In this document: in pieces, positions 30,367-40,850 of the stretch | Numbering within the stretch: the stretch's first letter is position 1 | Layout of the letters: each line of letters opens with the position of its first letter | NCBI GenBank assembly: GCA_015057435.1 | Contig: SVEJ01000012.1 | Span: 1-64,000, forward strand | Reading direction: 5' to 3' | From: Lachnospiraceae bacterium | GTDB taxonomy: Bacteria > Bacillota > Clostridia > Lachnospirales > Lachnospiraceae | Length of the DNA: 64,000 nt | The notes under the pieces: generated by a model | What the model saw: the letters and a program-made list of their open reading frames with translations, nothing else | What the model was told of the DNA's origin: nothing | Database searches by the model: none | Translations under genes and position numbers: made by a program

Positions 30367-31038
30367 CTAATTTCTCTTTGCCTCAACATTTCCTTTTTCC
30401 TTGTAAATAGAATGTGGCGGAACAACCCCTCGCACCATACTAACAGGATACACATTCGAATTCTGACAAATAACTGATCCGGGATTCAACACTGAATTAC
30501 AGCCAATTTCTACATGGTCTCCTAACATCGCACCGAATTTTTTCAATCCTGTATCAATATCAAAATCATCACCTTTCACATGTACAAGCGTCTTGTCAGC
30601 TTTCACATTAGATGTAATAGATCCTGCCCCCATATGAGAATAAAAACCTAATATCGAATCTCCAACGTAATTGTAATGCGGAACTTGAACATGATTGAAC
30701 AAAATCACATTTTTTAGTTCTGTGGAATTGCCTACCACACAATCATCACCTACTAAAGCATTACCACGAATAAATGCTCCAGGACGAACTTCTGTACGCT
30801 CACCTATAATACACGGACCGGCAATATAATTATTCGGATAAATCTTTGCAGACTTGGCAATCCACACATTTTCTTCCACTTCCTCATAAATATCCGTTGG
30901 TAATGTTTTTCCTAATTCTTTAATAAAATCTCCAATTTTCGGAAGCGCTTCCCAAGGATAAGTAAGATTCTCCAATAATGGTTTTGCAAAAGTCTCCTCT
31001 AACGTATATAGCTCACTAATTGTAACCTGTTGCTTCAT
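30367..31038 (-). CDS. Left-handed beta-helix nucleotidyl/acetyltransferase-like protein (GlmU/LpxA-like fold)
   Basis: Hexapeptide repeats 'IAKSAKIYPNNYIAGPCIIGERTEVRPGAFIRGNALVGDDCVVGNSTELKNV'. Confidence 0.8.
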   Translation of the reverse strand: MKQQVTISELYTLEETFAKPLLENLTYPWEALPKIGDFIKELGKTLPTDIYEEVEENVWIAKSAKIYPNNYIAGPCIIGERTEVRPGAFIRGNALVGDDCVVGNSTELKNVILFNHVQVPHYNYVGDSILGFYSHMGAGSITSNVKADKTLVHVKGDDFDIDTGLKKFGAMLGDHVEIGCNSVLNPGSVICQNSNVYPVSMVRGVVPPHSIYKEKGNVEAKRN

Positions 31039-31095
31039 TGTATCTCCTCCATTTTACATATATTAAAATCTCATTTACCTACTCAATCTAAGTAG

Positions 31096-33201
31096 TTATT
31101 CTGCCTCTTTATCAGTATCTTTCTTGCCGGCACTTTTTTTAGAACCGGATTTCTTAGCAGGTTCTTTTTTGTAAAACTGTGCCGCATAATCAAAGTATGT
31201 TCTTAGCTGATATTGATTATTAAGTTCTTTCACCGCAACAGTACGCTTTGTAATATAGTCCTCAAGCTTTTTCATATATTCCTGTTCAGTAATTGAACCT
31301 TCCGCCACATAAGATAATCCTTTCTCCCAACTTGCAGTAAGTTCCGGATTCAGTAATGATTTGATAGAAAATGCCACCACATCATGTATCATTTCTCCCA
31401 TAAGTGTTGGTGTAATAATCTGTGTTTTTTTATTCAAATCCAAGTACTTATTTCCCACAAGCTTTTTAATAATCTCTGCCCTTGTTGCAGAAGTTCCGAT
31501 TCCGCTTCCTTTGATCTGTGCACGAAGTTCCTCATCCTCAATTAATTGTCCTGCATTTTCCATGGCAAGAATCAATGTACCGGAATTATAACGTTTTGGA
31601 GGTGATGTTTCACCTTCTTTTATCTCAAAACTATCAAGCGGCAACTTCACGCCTTTTTTCAGGTTCATTGCTGCTTCCACCATTTCTTTTGAATACTTCT
31701 CTTCCTCATCTTTTTGCTTTCCAAATGATGTCATCGTAATCGGAAGATATCCTTCATCTACAAGCACTTTAAAATTAGCAAAAAGTTTTTCTCCGTTACG
31801 ATCAATCGTTAACGCAAGCTTCTGGTAAACTGCCGGCGGATAGAAGATACTAAGGAATCTCCTCACAATAATCTCATAAACCTTCTTAGCCGTATCATGC
31901 AGGCTTCCAAATGCATTCAATCCCTGTCCGGTCGGAATAATTGCATAGTGGTCTGTTATCTGTTTATCATTCACATATCTTGTTTTTGCAATTCCTTTAT
32001 AACTGCCACTTTCTAATATATGCTCTGCATATGATTTCATTGAAGGAATATTCTTAAGTCCCGAAATATTTTTGTATATTTCTTTACTAACCGCTGTGGA
32101 CAACACCCTCGCATCCGTTCTCGGATAGGTAACCATTTTCTTTTCATAAAGCTCTTGTGCAATCTGCAACGTCTGGTCCGGACTAATCTTAAACAGTCTT
32201 GCACAATCATTTTGCAACTCTGCAAGATTGTAAAGTAACGGAGCATTCTTATTCTCCTTCTTCTTTTCCACCTTTTCAACCAAACCAAGCGGCTTTTCAC
32301 TTTCAGCTCCACTACGCAATTCTTGTATCAAGACATTGGCATCTTTTTCTTCTTTGAAACCATTCTCCTTATAAAGTAATGGTGAATTGAAATACTTAGT
32401 GCCTTCCACTGCTTTCCATTCTGCTTCAAATGTTCCATCAGCCAGTGACACATTAGAAATCACGCGATAAAACGGTGTTTTGACAAACTGTCTGATCTCA
32501 CGTTCCCTTTTTACAATCATCCCAAGAACACATGTCATTACACGTCCAACCGACACAACACATTTGTCCTTACCAAGATAATTCTTAATGGCATAACTAT
32601 ACTTCAAAGTCAAAAGTCTTGAAAAATTAATTCCCATAAGATAATCTTCTTTTGCACGTAGATATGCCGATGCAGAAAGGTTATCATATGCATGTAAATC
32701 TTTTGCTTCTTTGATTCCGCGAAGAATCTCTTCTTCCGTCTGAGAATCAATCCATACACGTTTTTTCTCCTTTGTCTCAGGAACCTGTGCCAATTGATCT
32801 ACCAAACGATAAATATATTCTCCCTCACGTCCCGAGTCTGTACAGACATAAATGCAGCCCACATCTTCTCGGTTCAAAAGTCCCTTTACAATATTAAATT
32901 GTTTTGACACTCCGTCAATCACTTGGTATTTGAATGTTTCCGGTAAAAACGGCAATGGTTCCAATGTCCATTTTTTTAATGCTTCATCATATTCCTCCGG
33001 ATAACTCATCGTGACTAAGTGTCCGACACACCATGTTACAACAGAATCTGCAGACTCAATATAACCGTCCTTACTACCACCGCTAATCTTCAACGCCTTT
33101 GCAAATTCTCTTGCCACACTTGGTTTCTCTGCTATGTATAAATTTTTCAAATTCGTACCTGTCTTTCCTAATAAATCAATCTTTTCTTGTAACATTTCCA
33201 C
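31096..33201 (-). CDS. topB: DNA topoisomerase III (type IA)
   Basis: 'LYIAEKPSVAREFA', 'TDSGREGEYIYRL', 'VTYPRTDARVLS', 'GIGTSATRAEII'. Confidence 0.92.
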   Translation of the reverse strand: MEMLQEKIDLLGKTGTNLKNLYIAEKPSVAREFAKALKISGGSKDGYIESADSVVTWCVGHLVTMSYPEEYDEALKKWTLEPLPFLPETFKYQVIDGVSKQFNIVKGLLNREDVGCIYVCTDSGREGEYIYRLVDQLAQVPETKEKKRVWIDSQTEEEILRGIKEAKDLHAYDNLSASAYLRAKEDYLMGINFSRLLTLKYSYAIKNYLGKDKCVVSVGRVMTCVLGMIVKREREIRQFVKTPFYRVISNVSLADGTFEAEWKAVEGTKYFNSPLLYKENGFKEEKDANVLIQELRSGAESEKPLGLVEKVEKKKENKNAPLLYNLAELQNDCARLFKISPDQTLQIAQELYEKKMVTYPRTDARVLSTAVSKEIYKNISGLKNIPSMKSYAEHILESGSYKGIAKTRYVNDKQITDHYAIIPTGQGLNAFGSLHDTAKKVYEIIVRRFLSIFYPPAVYQKLALTIDRNGEKLFANFKVLVDEGYLPITMTSFGKQKDEEEKYSKEMVEAAMNLKKGVKLPLDSFEIKEGETSPPKRYNSGTLILAMENAGQLIEDEELRAQIKGSGIGTSATRAEIIKKLVGNKYLDLNKKTQIITPTLMGEMIHDVVAFSIKSLLNPELTASWEKGLSYVAEGSITEQEYMKKLEDYITKRTVAVKELNNQYQLRTYFDYAAQFYKKEPAKKSGSKKSAGKKDTDKEAE

Positions 33202-33280
33202 TTATGCACACTGTTTCTATTTTACCTTGAAAGCATAGTTTTGTAAACCACATGTCTGTCAACCCCAAAAACGAAAACAT

Positions 33281-33330
33281 AAAAAAGAAATGCCGCAAAA
33301 TGCTTTTTGCATCTTTGCAACATTTCTTTT
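33281..33330 (-). terminator. Intrinsic terminator downstream of chemosensory operon or topB region
   Basis: aaaagaaatg..gcaaaatgc-ttttt-gcatctttgc..catttctttt. Confidence 0.7.
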
Positions 33331-33362
33331 GTAAGCAATCGTTTCTTCAAATCATAAGACAA

Positions 33363-34724
33363 TTAGTATTTTCCAAAATCTCCGTCTAACGAGATAATAG
33401 ACTCATTATCTTGTTTCACAGGTGCGTTATACTTAGAAAAGCTACCTGTAGACAAAGAAACCTCTACATTATTCTTTCTGTCGTCTTTCAACTGATACTT
33501 CGATAGCATTAATATTAATGCATCTGCCTGATTTGACAACTCTTCACTACTTGCAGCACATTCTTCACTACTTGCCGAGTTATTCTGAACAACAATTGAA
33601 ACCTGATTGAGCGCCTGATTAATCTCTGTAACCGCACTTGCCTGATTATTCGTTGCGATTGCAATATCACCAATTAATTCTGCTGTCTTTTCAACGTCAG
33701 CAACGATATCTTCTAATGACTTCGCTGTCTCTTTCGCAAGTTCAGCACCGGTATTGATTCTCTGAATCGAACCGGTTATCATATCATTCGTTTCGTTCGC
33801 AGCCTGCGCACTCTTCTCTGCAAGATTTCTAACTTCTTCCGCAACAACAGCAAAACCTTTACCGTGCACACCTGCTCTTGCAGCCTCCACTGTTGCATTT
33901 AAAGCGAGAATATTGGTTTGAAAAGCGATATCATCAATTGTCTTAATAACTTTCGAAATCTCAACAGAAGATTTATTAATCTCTTTCATTGCTGAAACCA
34001 TTTCTTGCATCTTTTCATTGCCGGTTTCTGCTTCTTTTGCAACATTATGTGCCAATTGATCTACCTCACCTGTTTTTGTTGCATTAATACCTGTCTTTTC
34101 AGCTATATCACTCATAGATGCCGTAATCTGTTCAATTGCACTAGCCTGCTCTGTTGATCCTTGTGCTAGTGCCTGACTTGCACTTGCAACCTGTCCGGCA
34201 CCTGCTGTTACCTGTATTGTGGATTCTTTCATAGTAGCAAGTAATATATTATAGTCATCTACAATTTCTTTCAATGCAAAGCCAAGCACATCCTTATCTG
34301 AACGAGGTGTTACATCTAATTGTAAATTTCCTTGTGATATTTCATGTGCAATCCGTGTCTGGTCTTTTATATTATCTGCCATCAAGCGAAAAGCTTCTAC
34401 CAAATCATAAATCTCATCTTTACAATTATGATCCTTAACAGTCACATCAATATCTCCGTCTGCCAACTTATGTGCGACATTCGTTAACTCTTGAAGCGGT
34501 GTAGCAATACCTCTTACAAGCATCACCGTTCCTAAGACTGCAGCAAGAATAAACACTAACATTACAAGCCCAACTGTTCTTGCAACCGAATCAACAGCTT
34601 CTTCCATCCCTGTTTCTGATGCTCTCATAACTGCGCTACCACACAACACACCCATCGCCACATTCAAAAGTGTAAGCAGTGCATAACTCACAATAATTCT
34701 GGTCTTAATCGTAACATTCTTCAT
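33363..34724 (-). CDS. Methyl-accepting chemotaxis protein lacking a large extracellular sensor domain
   Basis: TM-short loop-TM-HAMP; signalling tip 'IDDIAFQTNILALNATVEAARAGVHGKGFAVVAEEVRNLAEKSAQAANE'. Confidence 0.92.
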   Translation of the reverse strand: MKNVTIKTRIIVSYALLTLLNVAMGVLCGSAVMRASETGMEEAVDSVARTVGLVMLVFILAAVLGTVMLVRGIATPLQELTNVAHKLADGDIDVTVKDHNCKDEIYDLVEAFRLMADNIKDQTRIAHEISQGNLQLDVTPRSDKDVLGFALKEIVDDYNILLATMKESTIQVTAGAGQVASASQALAQGSTEQASAIEQITASMSDIAEKTGINATKTGEVDQLAHNVAKEAETGNEKMQEMVSAMKEINKSSVEISKVIKTIDDIAFQTNILALNATVEAARAGVHGKGFAVVAEEVRNLAEKSAQAANETNDMITGSIQRINTGAELAKETAKSLEDIVADVEKTAELIGDIAIATNNQASAVTEINQALNQVSIVVQNNSASSEECAASSEELSNQADALILMLSKYQLKDDRKNNVEVSLSTGSFSKYNAPVKQDNESIISLDGDFGKY

Positions 34725-34728
34725 ACAA

Positions 34729-35283
34729 TCATTCCTCACTTTCCTGTGCAATCTCATTTGCTCCGTTATCTGCCTGATTTGCCATCTCATCCAAGAAATT
34801 CAATTCTTCATCCTGAATTAATTTTTCCGGATCCAAGAGCATCTTAACGGAATCGCCAACTTTTCCCAAACCATACACATACTGGTTTTTCGCATTCTTA
34901 GAAGTCAATGTAGGCGGCGGAACAATCTTAGAATCTTCTATCTCTACTACCTCTGCAATTGTTTCTACAATCAATCCCACTAAAACGTCATTTACACGAA
35001 TGATAATAATACATGTCCTGTCATTATATTCAAACGGTTCTTGCTTGAACCTCACTCTGACATCAATAACCGGGATAATCTTCCCTCTCAGATTAATCAG
35101 ACCTTTTATATAATCTTCCACTTCCGGAATTGCTGTAATTCGCTGAATTCCCACAATCTCAACTACATACTTTAATGCAATACCATAATATTCGCCCAGA
35201 TTTTTAAACGTCATATATTTACCTTTTTCTGTATCCAACGTTTCTTCTTGCATAATATCTTCTTGCATGATTACATCTTCCAC
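34729..35283 (-). CDS. cheW: Chemotaxis protein CheW
   Basis: 'GIALKYVVEIVGIQRITAIPEVEDYIKGLINLRGKIIPVIDVRVRF'. Confidence 0.93.
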   Translation of the reverse strand: MEDVIMQEDIMQEETLDTEKGKYMTFKNLGEYYGIALKYVVEIVGIQRITAIPEVEDYIKGLINLRGKIIPVIDVRVRFKQEPFEYNDRTCIIIIRVNDVLVGLIVETIAEVVEIEDSKIVPPPTLTSKNAKNQYVYGLGKVGDSVKMLLDPEKLIQDEELNFLDEMANQADNGANEIAQESEE

Positions 35284-35295
35284 AAAATCGCCCCC

Positions 35296-37449
35296 TTAAC
35301 TCTTTAAACCTGCAACATCTAAAATGAGTGCAATGCTTCCGTCACCTAATTGTGTACATCCCGACAACCCTTCAACCTTCGGAATATAGCTTGGTATCGG
35401 CTTCACTACAATCTCTTGTTGTCCTATCAGCTTTTCAACAAATACCGCTATTCTTTGTCCTTCATGTTCTAAGATGACAACAACATGTTTCTCATCATCC
35501 GAAACATCAAGGTGATATTTGTTTTCTAATCGAACAACCGGGTAATACTCATCTCGTACCACTGCATATTCTTCACCGCTCGGTTCTTTGACTATCTTGC
35601 AATCTTTGCGCTTGATAAACTCTTGAATATTACTTGTCTCAATCACAAACATGCTCGTTCCGAGTTTCACAACAATTCCTTCTATAATTGCAAGTGTAAG
35701 CGGAATCTTAAGCGTCATCGTCGATCCGGCGCCCTTTTTACTATCAATTTCTAATCTTCCGCCTATATTTTGAATATTCTTGACTACCACATCCATTCCA
35801 ACGCCGCGTCCTGAATATTCAGTAACACTTTCTTTCGTAGAAAAACCCGGATATGTAATATATTGATATAATTCTTTATCTGTAAAATCTGATCGATGTT
35901 TGCCATCCGGTATCAATTCATTTTTCTTTGCTTTCTTATAGATTGCATCGCTGTCTAAGCCCTTACCATCATCTCTTACAACAATGAACACCTTACCGGA
36001 TTCGTTAAATGCCTCTAACGTAATCTTTCCCTTTGCCGGTTTTCCTGCTGCCACACGGTCTTGCGGCATTTCAATTCCATGATCAACAGAATTTCGAATC
36101 AGATGCATAAGTGGGTCAGAAATGTTTTCAATAATCTTTTTATCTACTTCTGTCTCCTCACCTATAATTTCTAACTCAATTTCTTTTCCAAGCTTTCTCG
36201 AAACATCAAAAACAATACGATTCATTTTTTGAAATGTATTCGTCAACGGCATCAGGCGCATCGACATAATAACATCCTGCAATTCTGACGAAAACTTCAT
36301 CATCTGTCTTGCCGCTTTTTGGAAATTGGACAATTCTAATCCCGGTACTTGTAAATCCGGATTTTGCAATACGCCCGATTGCGCAATCACAAGTTCTCCG
36401 ACCAAATCCATAAGTGCATCCATCTTTGCAATATTCACACTTATATAACTTTGTTTTTGTTGCTTTTCTTTCTTTTGATGCTTTGCAAGTGTCTGTTTGC
36501 GCCCCGGCGTCTTTTCCTTAACAACATAGTCACCGGCTTCCACTGCATCTTCTTGTTTTTGTGTTGTTTCCTGTTCTTTTTCTAATCTTGCTTTTGTCTG
36601 TATTTCCTCTACACTAGACTCCAAATCAATACGAATCGGTTCATCTTCTTTTTTTGCGTCAAACCCTTTTGCAAACGTCATCGCATCACATTCATCTATA
36701 TCGATTTGTAAAATATCCGGACAGTTATCTACTAACTTATGTACTTCCTCTTTAGAAGATTGCGTTTGCAATAACATGGCAAATCCGTCTTCTAATATTA
36801 TCTCTGCAGATTTTTCATCTCCTAAGATATCTTCCGGTGTGTAAAGCAAATCTTCCGCAACATCTTTTAAAGCATACACCGTATTGTATGCTCGGATATT
36901 ACACATCAATGTATCCTCACGATAACGAATCAGAATCTTAAAGAACTTACTATTCGCAGTTGCCATTGGCGCAATATAAAACTGACTCGGTTCTATATAT
37001 ACATTTTCTTGCGGCAAAGCCTCACCGGAACTTTCAATATGATTCTTCATATTCGACAAAAAATCATCCATCACCTGCATAAGTGATGAATTATCGCCAT
37101 CCGGATCATTCCCATCTTCAATCTTATCAAATTCCTCTGTAATAAATCCCGATACATCTAATACAATAGAAACCAATTCCTTATGATCAAGATGATCCGG
37201 TTGAGATTCACGGATATAATAGAATATATCTTCGAGTTTGTGGGAAACATGCGTGATATTATCATACATCATAATTCCCGATGATCCTTTGATTGTATGC
37301 ATGACACGGAAAATGCTATTGACATCATCCTCATCAAACCTGTCAGCATTTTGTTTTTCCAAAACAATCCCGTCTAGATTTTCCAGTAACTGTCTGTTTT
37401 CAAACAGATACATATCTAACATGCTGTCTGTACTAAATTCCTCTGCCAA
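35296..37449 (-). CDS. cheA: Chemotaxis histidine kinase CheA
   Basis: Hpt 'VMHTIKGSSGIM', 'HLIRNSVDHGIE', HATPase and CheW-like C-terminus. Confidence 0.95.
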   Translation of the reverse strand: MAEEFSTDSMLDMYLFENRQLLENLDGIVLEKQNADRFDEDDVNSIFRVMHTIKGSSGIMMYDNITHVSHKLEDIFYYIRESQPDHLDHKELVSIVLDVSGFITEEFDKIEDGNDPDGDNSSLMQVMDDFLSNMKNHIESSGEALPQENVYIEPSQFYIAPMATANSKFFKILIRYREDTLMCNIRAYNTVYALKDVAEDLLYTPEDILGDEKSAEIILEDGFAMLLQTQSSKEEVHKLVDNCPDILQIDIDECDAMTFAKGFDAKKEDEPIRIDLESSVEEIQTKARLEKEQETTQKQEDAVEAGDYVVKEKTPGRKQTLAKHQKKEKQQKQSYISVNIAKMDALMDLVGELVIAQSGVLQNPDLQVPGLELSNFQKAARQMMKFSSELQDVIMSMRLMPLTNTFQKMNRIVFDVSRKLGKEIELEIIGEETEVDKKIIENISDPLMHLIRNSVDHGIEMPQDRVAAGKPAKGKITLEAFNESGKVFIVVRDDGKGLDSDAIYKKAKKNELIPDGKHRSDFTDKELYQYITYPGFSTKESVTEYSGRGVGMDVVVKNIQNIGGRLEIDSKKGAGSTMTLKIPLTLAIIEGIVVKLGTSMFVIETSNIQEFIKRKDCKIVKEPSGEEYAVVRDEYYPVVRLENKYHLDVSDDEKHVVVILEHEGQRIAVFVEKLIGQQEIVVKPIPSYIPKVEGLSGCTQLGDGSIALILDVAGLKS

Positions 37450-37488
37450 CCAAATCCCCTCCTTTCAAAACGAAAGTTGCTGTTCACA

Positions 37489-37881
37489 CTATACAAGTGA
37501 CAACTTTTGCATAACACCTTTGAGCTTTTCAATATCAACCGGTTTTGCACAATACACAGTACATCCCATTTCAAATGCTTTCTTCACATTTCTTTCTTCA
37601 TTCAAGGCTGTCATCATAATAATCTTAACACGTTCTGCTATCGGAATACCTTTTTCTTCTTCAATATCCCGAATTGCCTTTAATGCCTGGTAGCCATCCA
37701 TGACCGGCATCATCACATCAAGACATACCAAATCATATGGTTCTTCATCCTCATACGCCATCATAAATGCATCTACAACCTCCATACCATCAACTGTGGC
37801 ATCACATTCACCAAATTGGCTTAGATAGTTCGTAATAAACTTGCGACTTGCAAAATCGTCCTCGGCTACTAATGCTTTCAT
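37489..37881 (-). CDS. CheY-like single-domain response regulator
   Basis: 'ALVAEDDFASRKFI', 'LVCLDVMMPVMDGYQAL', 'IIMMTAL', 'CAKPVD'. Confidence 0.9.
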   Translation of the reverse strand: MKALVAEDDFASRKFITNYLSQFGECDATVDGMEVVDAFMMAYEDEEPYDLVCLDVMMPVMDGYQALKAIRDIEEEKGIPIAERVKIIMMTALNEERNVKKAFEMGCTVYCAKPVDIEKLKGVMQKLSLV

Positions 37882-37898
37882 AGTTGTATACCTCCTCT

Positions 37899-38930
37899 TT
37901 ATATTTCATCTTCTAATATGCGATACACGCGATCTGCAATATGATCAATATGTTCCTGATAGACAACAGCACCGTTTAAAAAGGCTTCTTTCGGCATTCC
38001 GTAGACAACGCAGCTTTCTTGATTCTGACCAATCGTCTTAGCCCCTGCTTGTCGCATCTGCAACAATCCCGCTGCACCGTCTCTTCCCATTCCTGTTAAA
38101 ATCACGCCAACTGCATCCTTACCTGCCTGCTCTGCCACAGACGAAAACAACACATCAACAGATGGACAATGTCCGCTCACACGCTCTCCGTATTGGCAGG
38201 AAACTTCATAATGTCCTGCAACTTTTTTTAGCCGCATCTGTTTATCCCCGGGTGCAATTAGAACCTGACCCGGTAAAACCCTGTCTCCGTCTTCAGCTTC
38301 CTTAACAACAACTTTACATTGTTGATTCAATCTATTTGCATACATATTCGTAAATCCCGGCGGCATATGTTGAACAACAACCACACCCGGAATATCTGCC
38401 TCAAACTTTGAAATGACATCAAAAATTGCTTCTGTTCCTCCTGTGGATGCTCCGATTGCAATTACTTTATCAGCATTTCTATTCTTCAACAGACCAACTC
38501 GATGATATTCCATCTTCGGTTTCTTCAATCCGTCTACTTTTACAGTCGATGCAATCTTCACCTTCGTTGCCAATTCATTGCATATAAAACTTTCAACTTG
38601 TACCCTACTTTTGCCGGATGGTTTTGCAACAAAATCCACCGCTCCGGCCTGAATGGCATCAAACACCTTATCACTTAAAGATGATATAACAACCGTCGGA
38701 ATCGGAACCTGTGGCATCAGTTTTTGCAAAAATTCTAACCCACCCATTCTTGGCATTTCCAAATCCAACGTCATAACATCAGGTTTTTCTTTGATAATCT
38801 CATCTCTTGCTTCATACGGATTGCTTGCAACAGCAATCACTTCTATCATCGGATCCTTATTCAGATTATCTGCCAGCAAACGTTGGAACAAAATGGAATC
38901 CTCCACCACCAACACTTTTATCTTTCTCAT
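37899..38930 (-). CDS. cheB: Protein-glutamate methylesterase CheB
   Basis: REC domain plus 'VIAIGASTGGTEAI', 'VVQHMPPGFT', 'VILTGMGRDGAAGL'. Confidence 0.95.
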   Translation of the reverse strand: MRKIKVLVVEDSILFQRLLADNLNKDPMIEVIAVASNPYEARDEIIKEKPDVMTLDLEMPRMGGLEFLQKLMPQVPIPTVVISSLSDKVFDAIQAGAVDFVAKPSGKSRVQVESFICNELATKVKIASTVKVDGLKKPKMEYHRVGLLKNRNADKVIAIGASTGGTEAIFDVISKFEADIPGVVVVQHMPPGFTNMYANRLNQQCKVVVKEAEDGDRVLPGQVLIAPGDKQMRLKKVAGHYEVSCQYGERVSGHCPSVDVLFSSVAEQAGKDAVGVILTGMGRDGAAGLLQMRQAGAKTIGQNQESCVVYGMPKEAFLNGAVVYQEHIDHIADRVYRILEDEI

Positions 38931-38947
38931 TCTATATCTCCTGTAAT

Positions 38948-39751
38948 TCATTTCTTACGATACACTGACGGCATTACATATTCTAACCCGTAAGCTTCTC
39001 GATCAACCGACTCTGTCGTCCCAACAAAGAGATAACCGCCGGATTCCATACAATGTACGATTCTATTAAGCAACTGATGCTTTGTGTTATCTTCAAAATA
39101 AATCATTACATTTCTCAAAAAAACAACATGCAACGGTTTCCGAAACGGCAACGGATTCATCAAATTGAACTGCCGGAACAATACCTGGTTCTTCAACTGT
39201 TCTTTTGCTTCATAATAATGATTGTCTATCTTTTGGAAATAAAGTCTTTTCCATTGACCTGGCAGAACGTCTAATTGTTCTTCCGAATACACGCCACGAT
39301 TTGCAAACTCCAAAACTTTTTTAGAAACATCTGTTGCCAGAATCTGTGTGTCCCACATATCATGTTCAAATCCAAAATAGTCCATATTAATCATCGCAAG
39401 TGTATATGCCTCTTCTCCTGTAGAAGCTGCTGCTGACCAGATTCGCAAATCCTTCGTCAAAGCTTCCTTTTTCTTAAGGTATGGCAAAACCTCATTACGA
39501 TACAACTCAAAATGAATCGGTTCTCTCCAAAAGTATGTATGATGCGTTGTCAAAATGCTAAGCATCTCTTCCATAGCTTTTCCGGAAACATCCCGAAGCA
39601 CATGCTGCATATATTCTGTAAAATTTGAAAAACCTTTTCTTGCCAGTTGCGGCTCCAAACGACCTTCAATCAACGTTCTTTTATGACTCAAATCCACACC
39701 AATCTTTTCTTTTACAAATTGTTGTACCTGAATAAACTCTCCATCTGTCAT
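38948..39751 (-). CDS. cheR: Protein-glutamate O-methyltransferase CheR
   Basis: 'LTTHHTYFWREPIHFE', 'RIWSAAASTGEEAYTLAM', 'VVFLRNVMIYF'. Confidence 0.94.
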   Translation of the reverse strand: MTDGEFIQVQQFVKEKIGVDLSHKRTLIEGRLEPQLARKGFSNFTEYMQHVLRDVSGKAMEEMLSILTTHHTYFWREPIHFELYRNEVLPYLKKKEALTKDLRIWSAAASTGEEAYTLAMINMDYFGFEHDMWDTQILATDVSKKVLEFANRGVYSEEQLDVLPGQWKRLYFQKIDNHYYEAKEQLKNQVLFRQFNLMNPLPFRKPLHVVFLRNVMIYFEDNTKHQLLNRIVHCMESGGYLFVGTTESVDREAYGLEYVMPSVYRKK

Positions 39752-39755
39752 AAAA

Positions 39756-40829
39756 TCATTTTCCTTTTTTCATACGTTTTTCTATTTTCCAAAAAACCTC
39801 TATAATATCCGGATCAAAATAACCTTCATAAACGGTATCCATCCGCTTCTTAGCCTCTTCTAATGAATACTCCGGCTTGTAGCATTTTTCGCTTCTCAAT
39901 GTATCATAAACATCTACAATTGCTACAATTCTTGCTTCTAACGGAATCTCTTCCCCTGACAAACCATACGGATATCCTGTTCCATCATATCGCTCGTGAT
40001 GATACATCACTACATTACGTGCCATTGACATAAATGCATCTTCTTTCATATCACGAAAAACTTCATCAAAGATTTTCCTTCCATATTCCGGATGCATCTG
40101 CATTTCTTTCTTTTCCTCTTCCGTCAATATTCCGGGCTTATCCAATATATATGGCGGCACAGCAATCTTTCCTATATCATGTATCATAGAAGCAACTTCA
40201 ATCAATTCAATAAAACGATCGGATATTCGGTTCTCATATTTGTGTGTAAATGCTAGTGCCTGCGCCAACAACTTGCAGTTATATGAGATATTATCCAAAT
40301 GATTCTCTGTCTGAATTATCATGTTACCTTCTGTCACTTTCGCAAGTGCAACCAATGCTGTTTTTTTGGCATTCTCAATCACCTGCATTTGCTTTTTGAC
40401 CATTACATTAAGCTGATAATTATTCTGCTCTAACTGCTCTTGCATCAGTCTGAATTTCATATGGGTCTGAATACGAATCTGAACTTCCTCTTTTACATAT
40501 GGTTTTGTAATATAATCAACCGCTCCAAGTCTCAAACCTTTCACTTTTTCCTGATCCGAAATTACAGCTGACACAAATATAAAAGGAATATCCCTTGTTC
40601 TCGGCTCGTTCTTTACCAATTCACAAAATTCATACCCATCCATATCCGGCATGGCAACATCCGATATAATCAAATCCGGCAATTCTATATTCATTTGTTC
40701 TAATGCTTCTTTTGCTCCCTCGCACATAACCGGCTGATATCCGATTCCCTCTATGATCTTACTGAGCAATACGCGCATCAACTTTTCATCGTCTACTATT
40801 AAAACGGTAGGATGTTTTTCTGTATCCAT
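39756..40829 (-). CDS. Response regulator with HD-GYP phosphodiesterase domain
   Basis: REC 'LIISDVAMPDMDGYEF'; 'MIHDIGKIAVP', 'HHERYDGTGYPYGLSGEEIPLEARIVAIVDVYDTL'. Confidence 0.92.
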   Translation of the reverse strand: MDTEKHPTVLIVDDEKLMRVLLSKIIEGIGYQPVMCEGAKEALEQMNIELPDLIISDVAMPDMDGYEFCELVKNEPRTRDIPFIFVSAVISDQEKVKGLRLGAVDYITKPYVKEEVQIRIQTHMKFRLMQEQLEQNNYQLNVMVKKQMQVIENAKKTALVALAKVTEGNMIIQTENHLDNISYNCKLLAQALAFTHKYENRISDRFIELIEVASMIHDIGKIAVPPYILDKPGILTEEEKKEMQMHPEYGRKIFDEVFRDMKEDAFMSMARNVVMYHHERYDGTGYPYGLSGEEIPLEARIVAIVDVYDTLRSEKCYKPEYSLEEAKKRMDTVYEGYFDPDIIEVFWKIEKRMKKGK

Positions 40830-40850
40830 TACAACTCCCCCTCGCATTCT

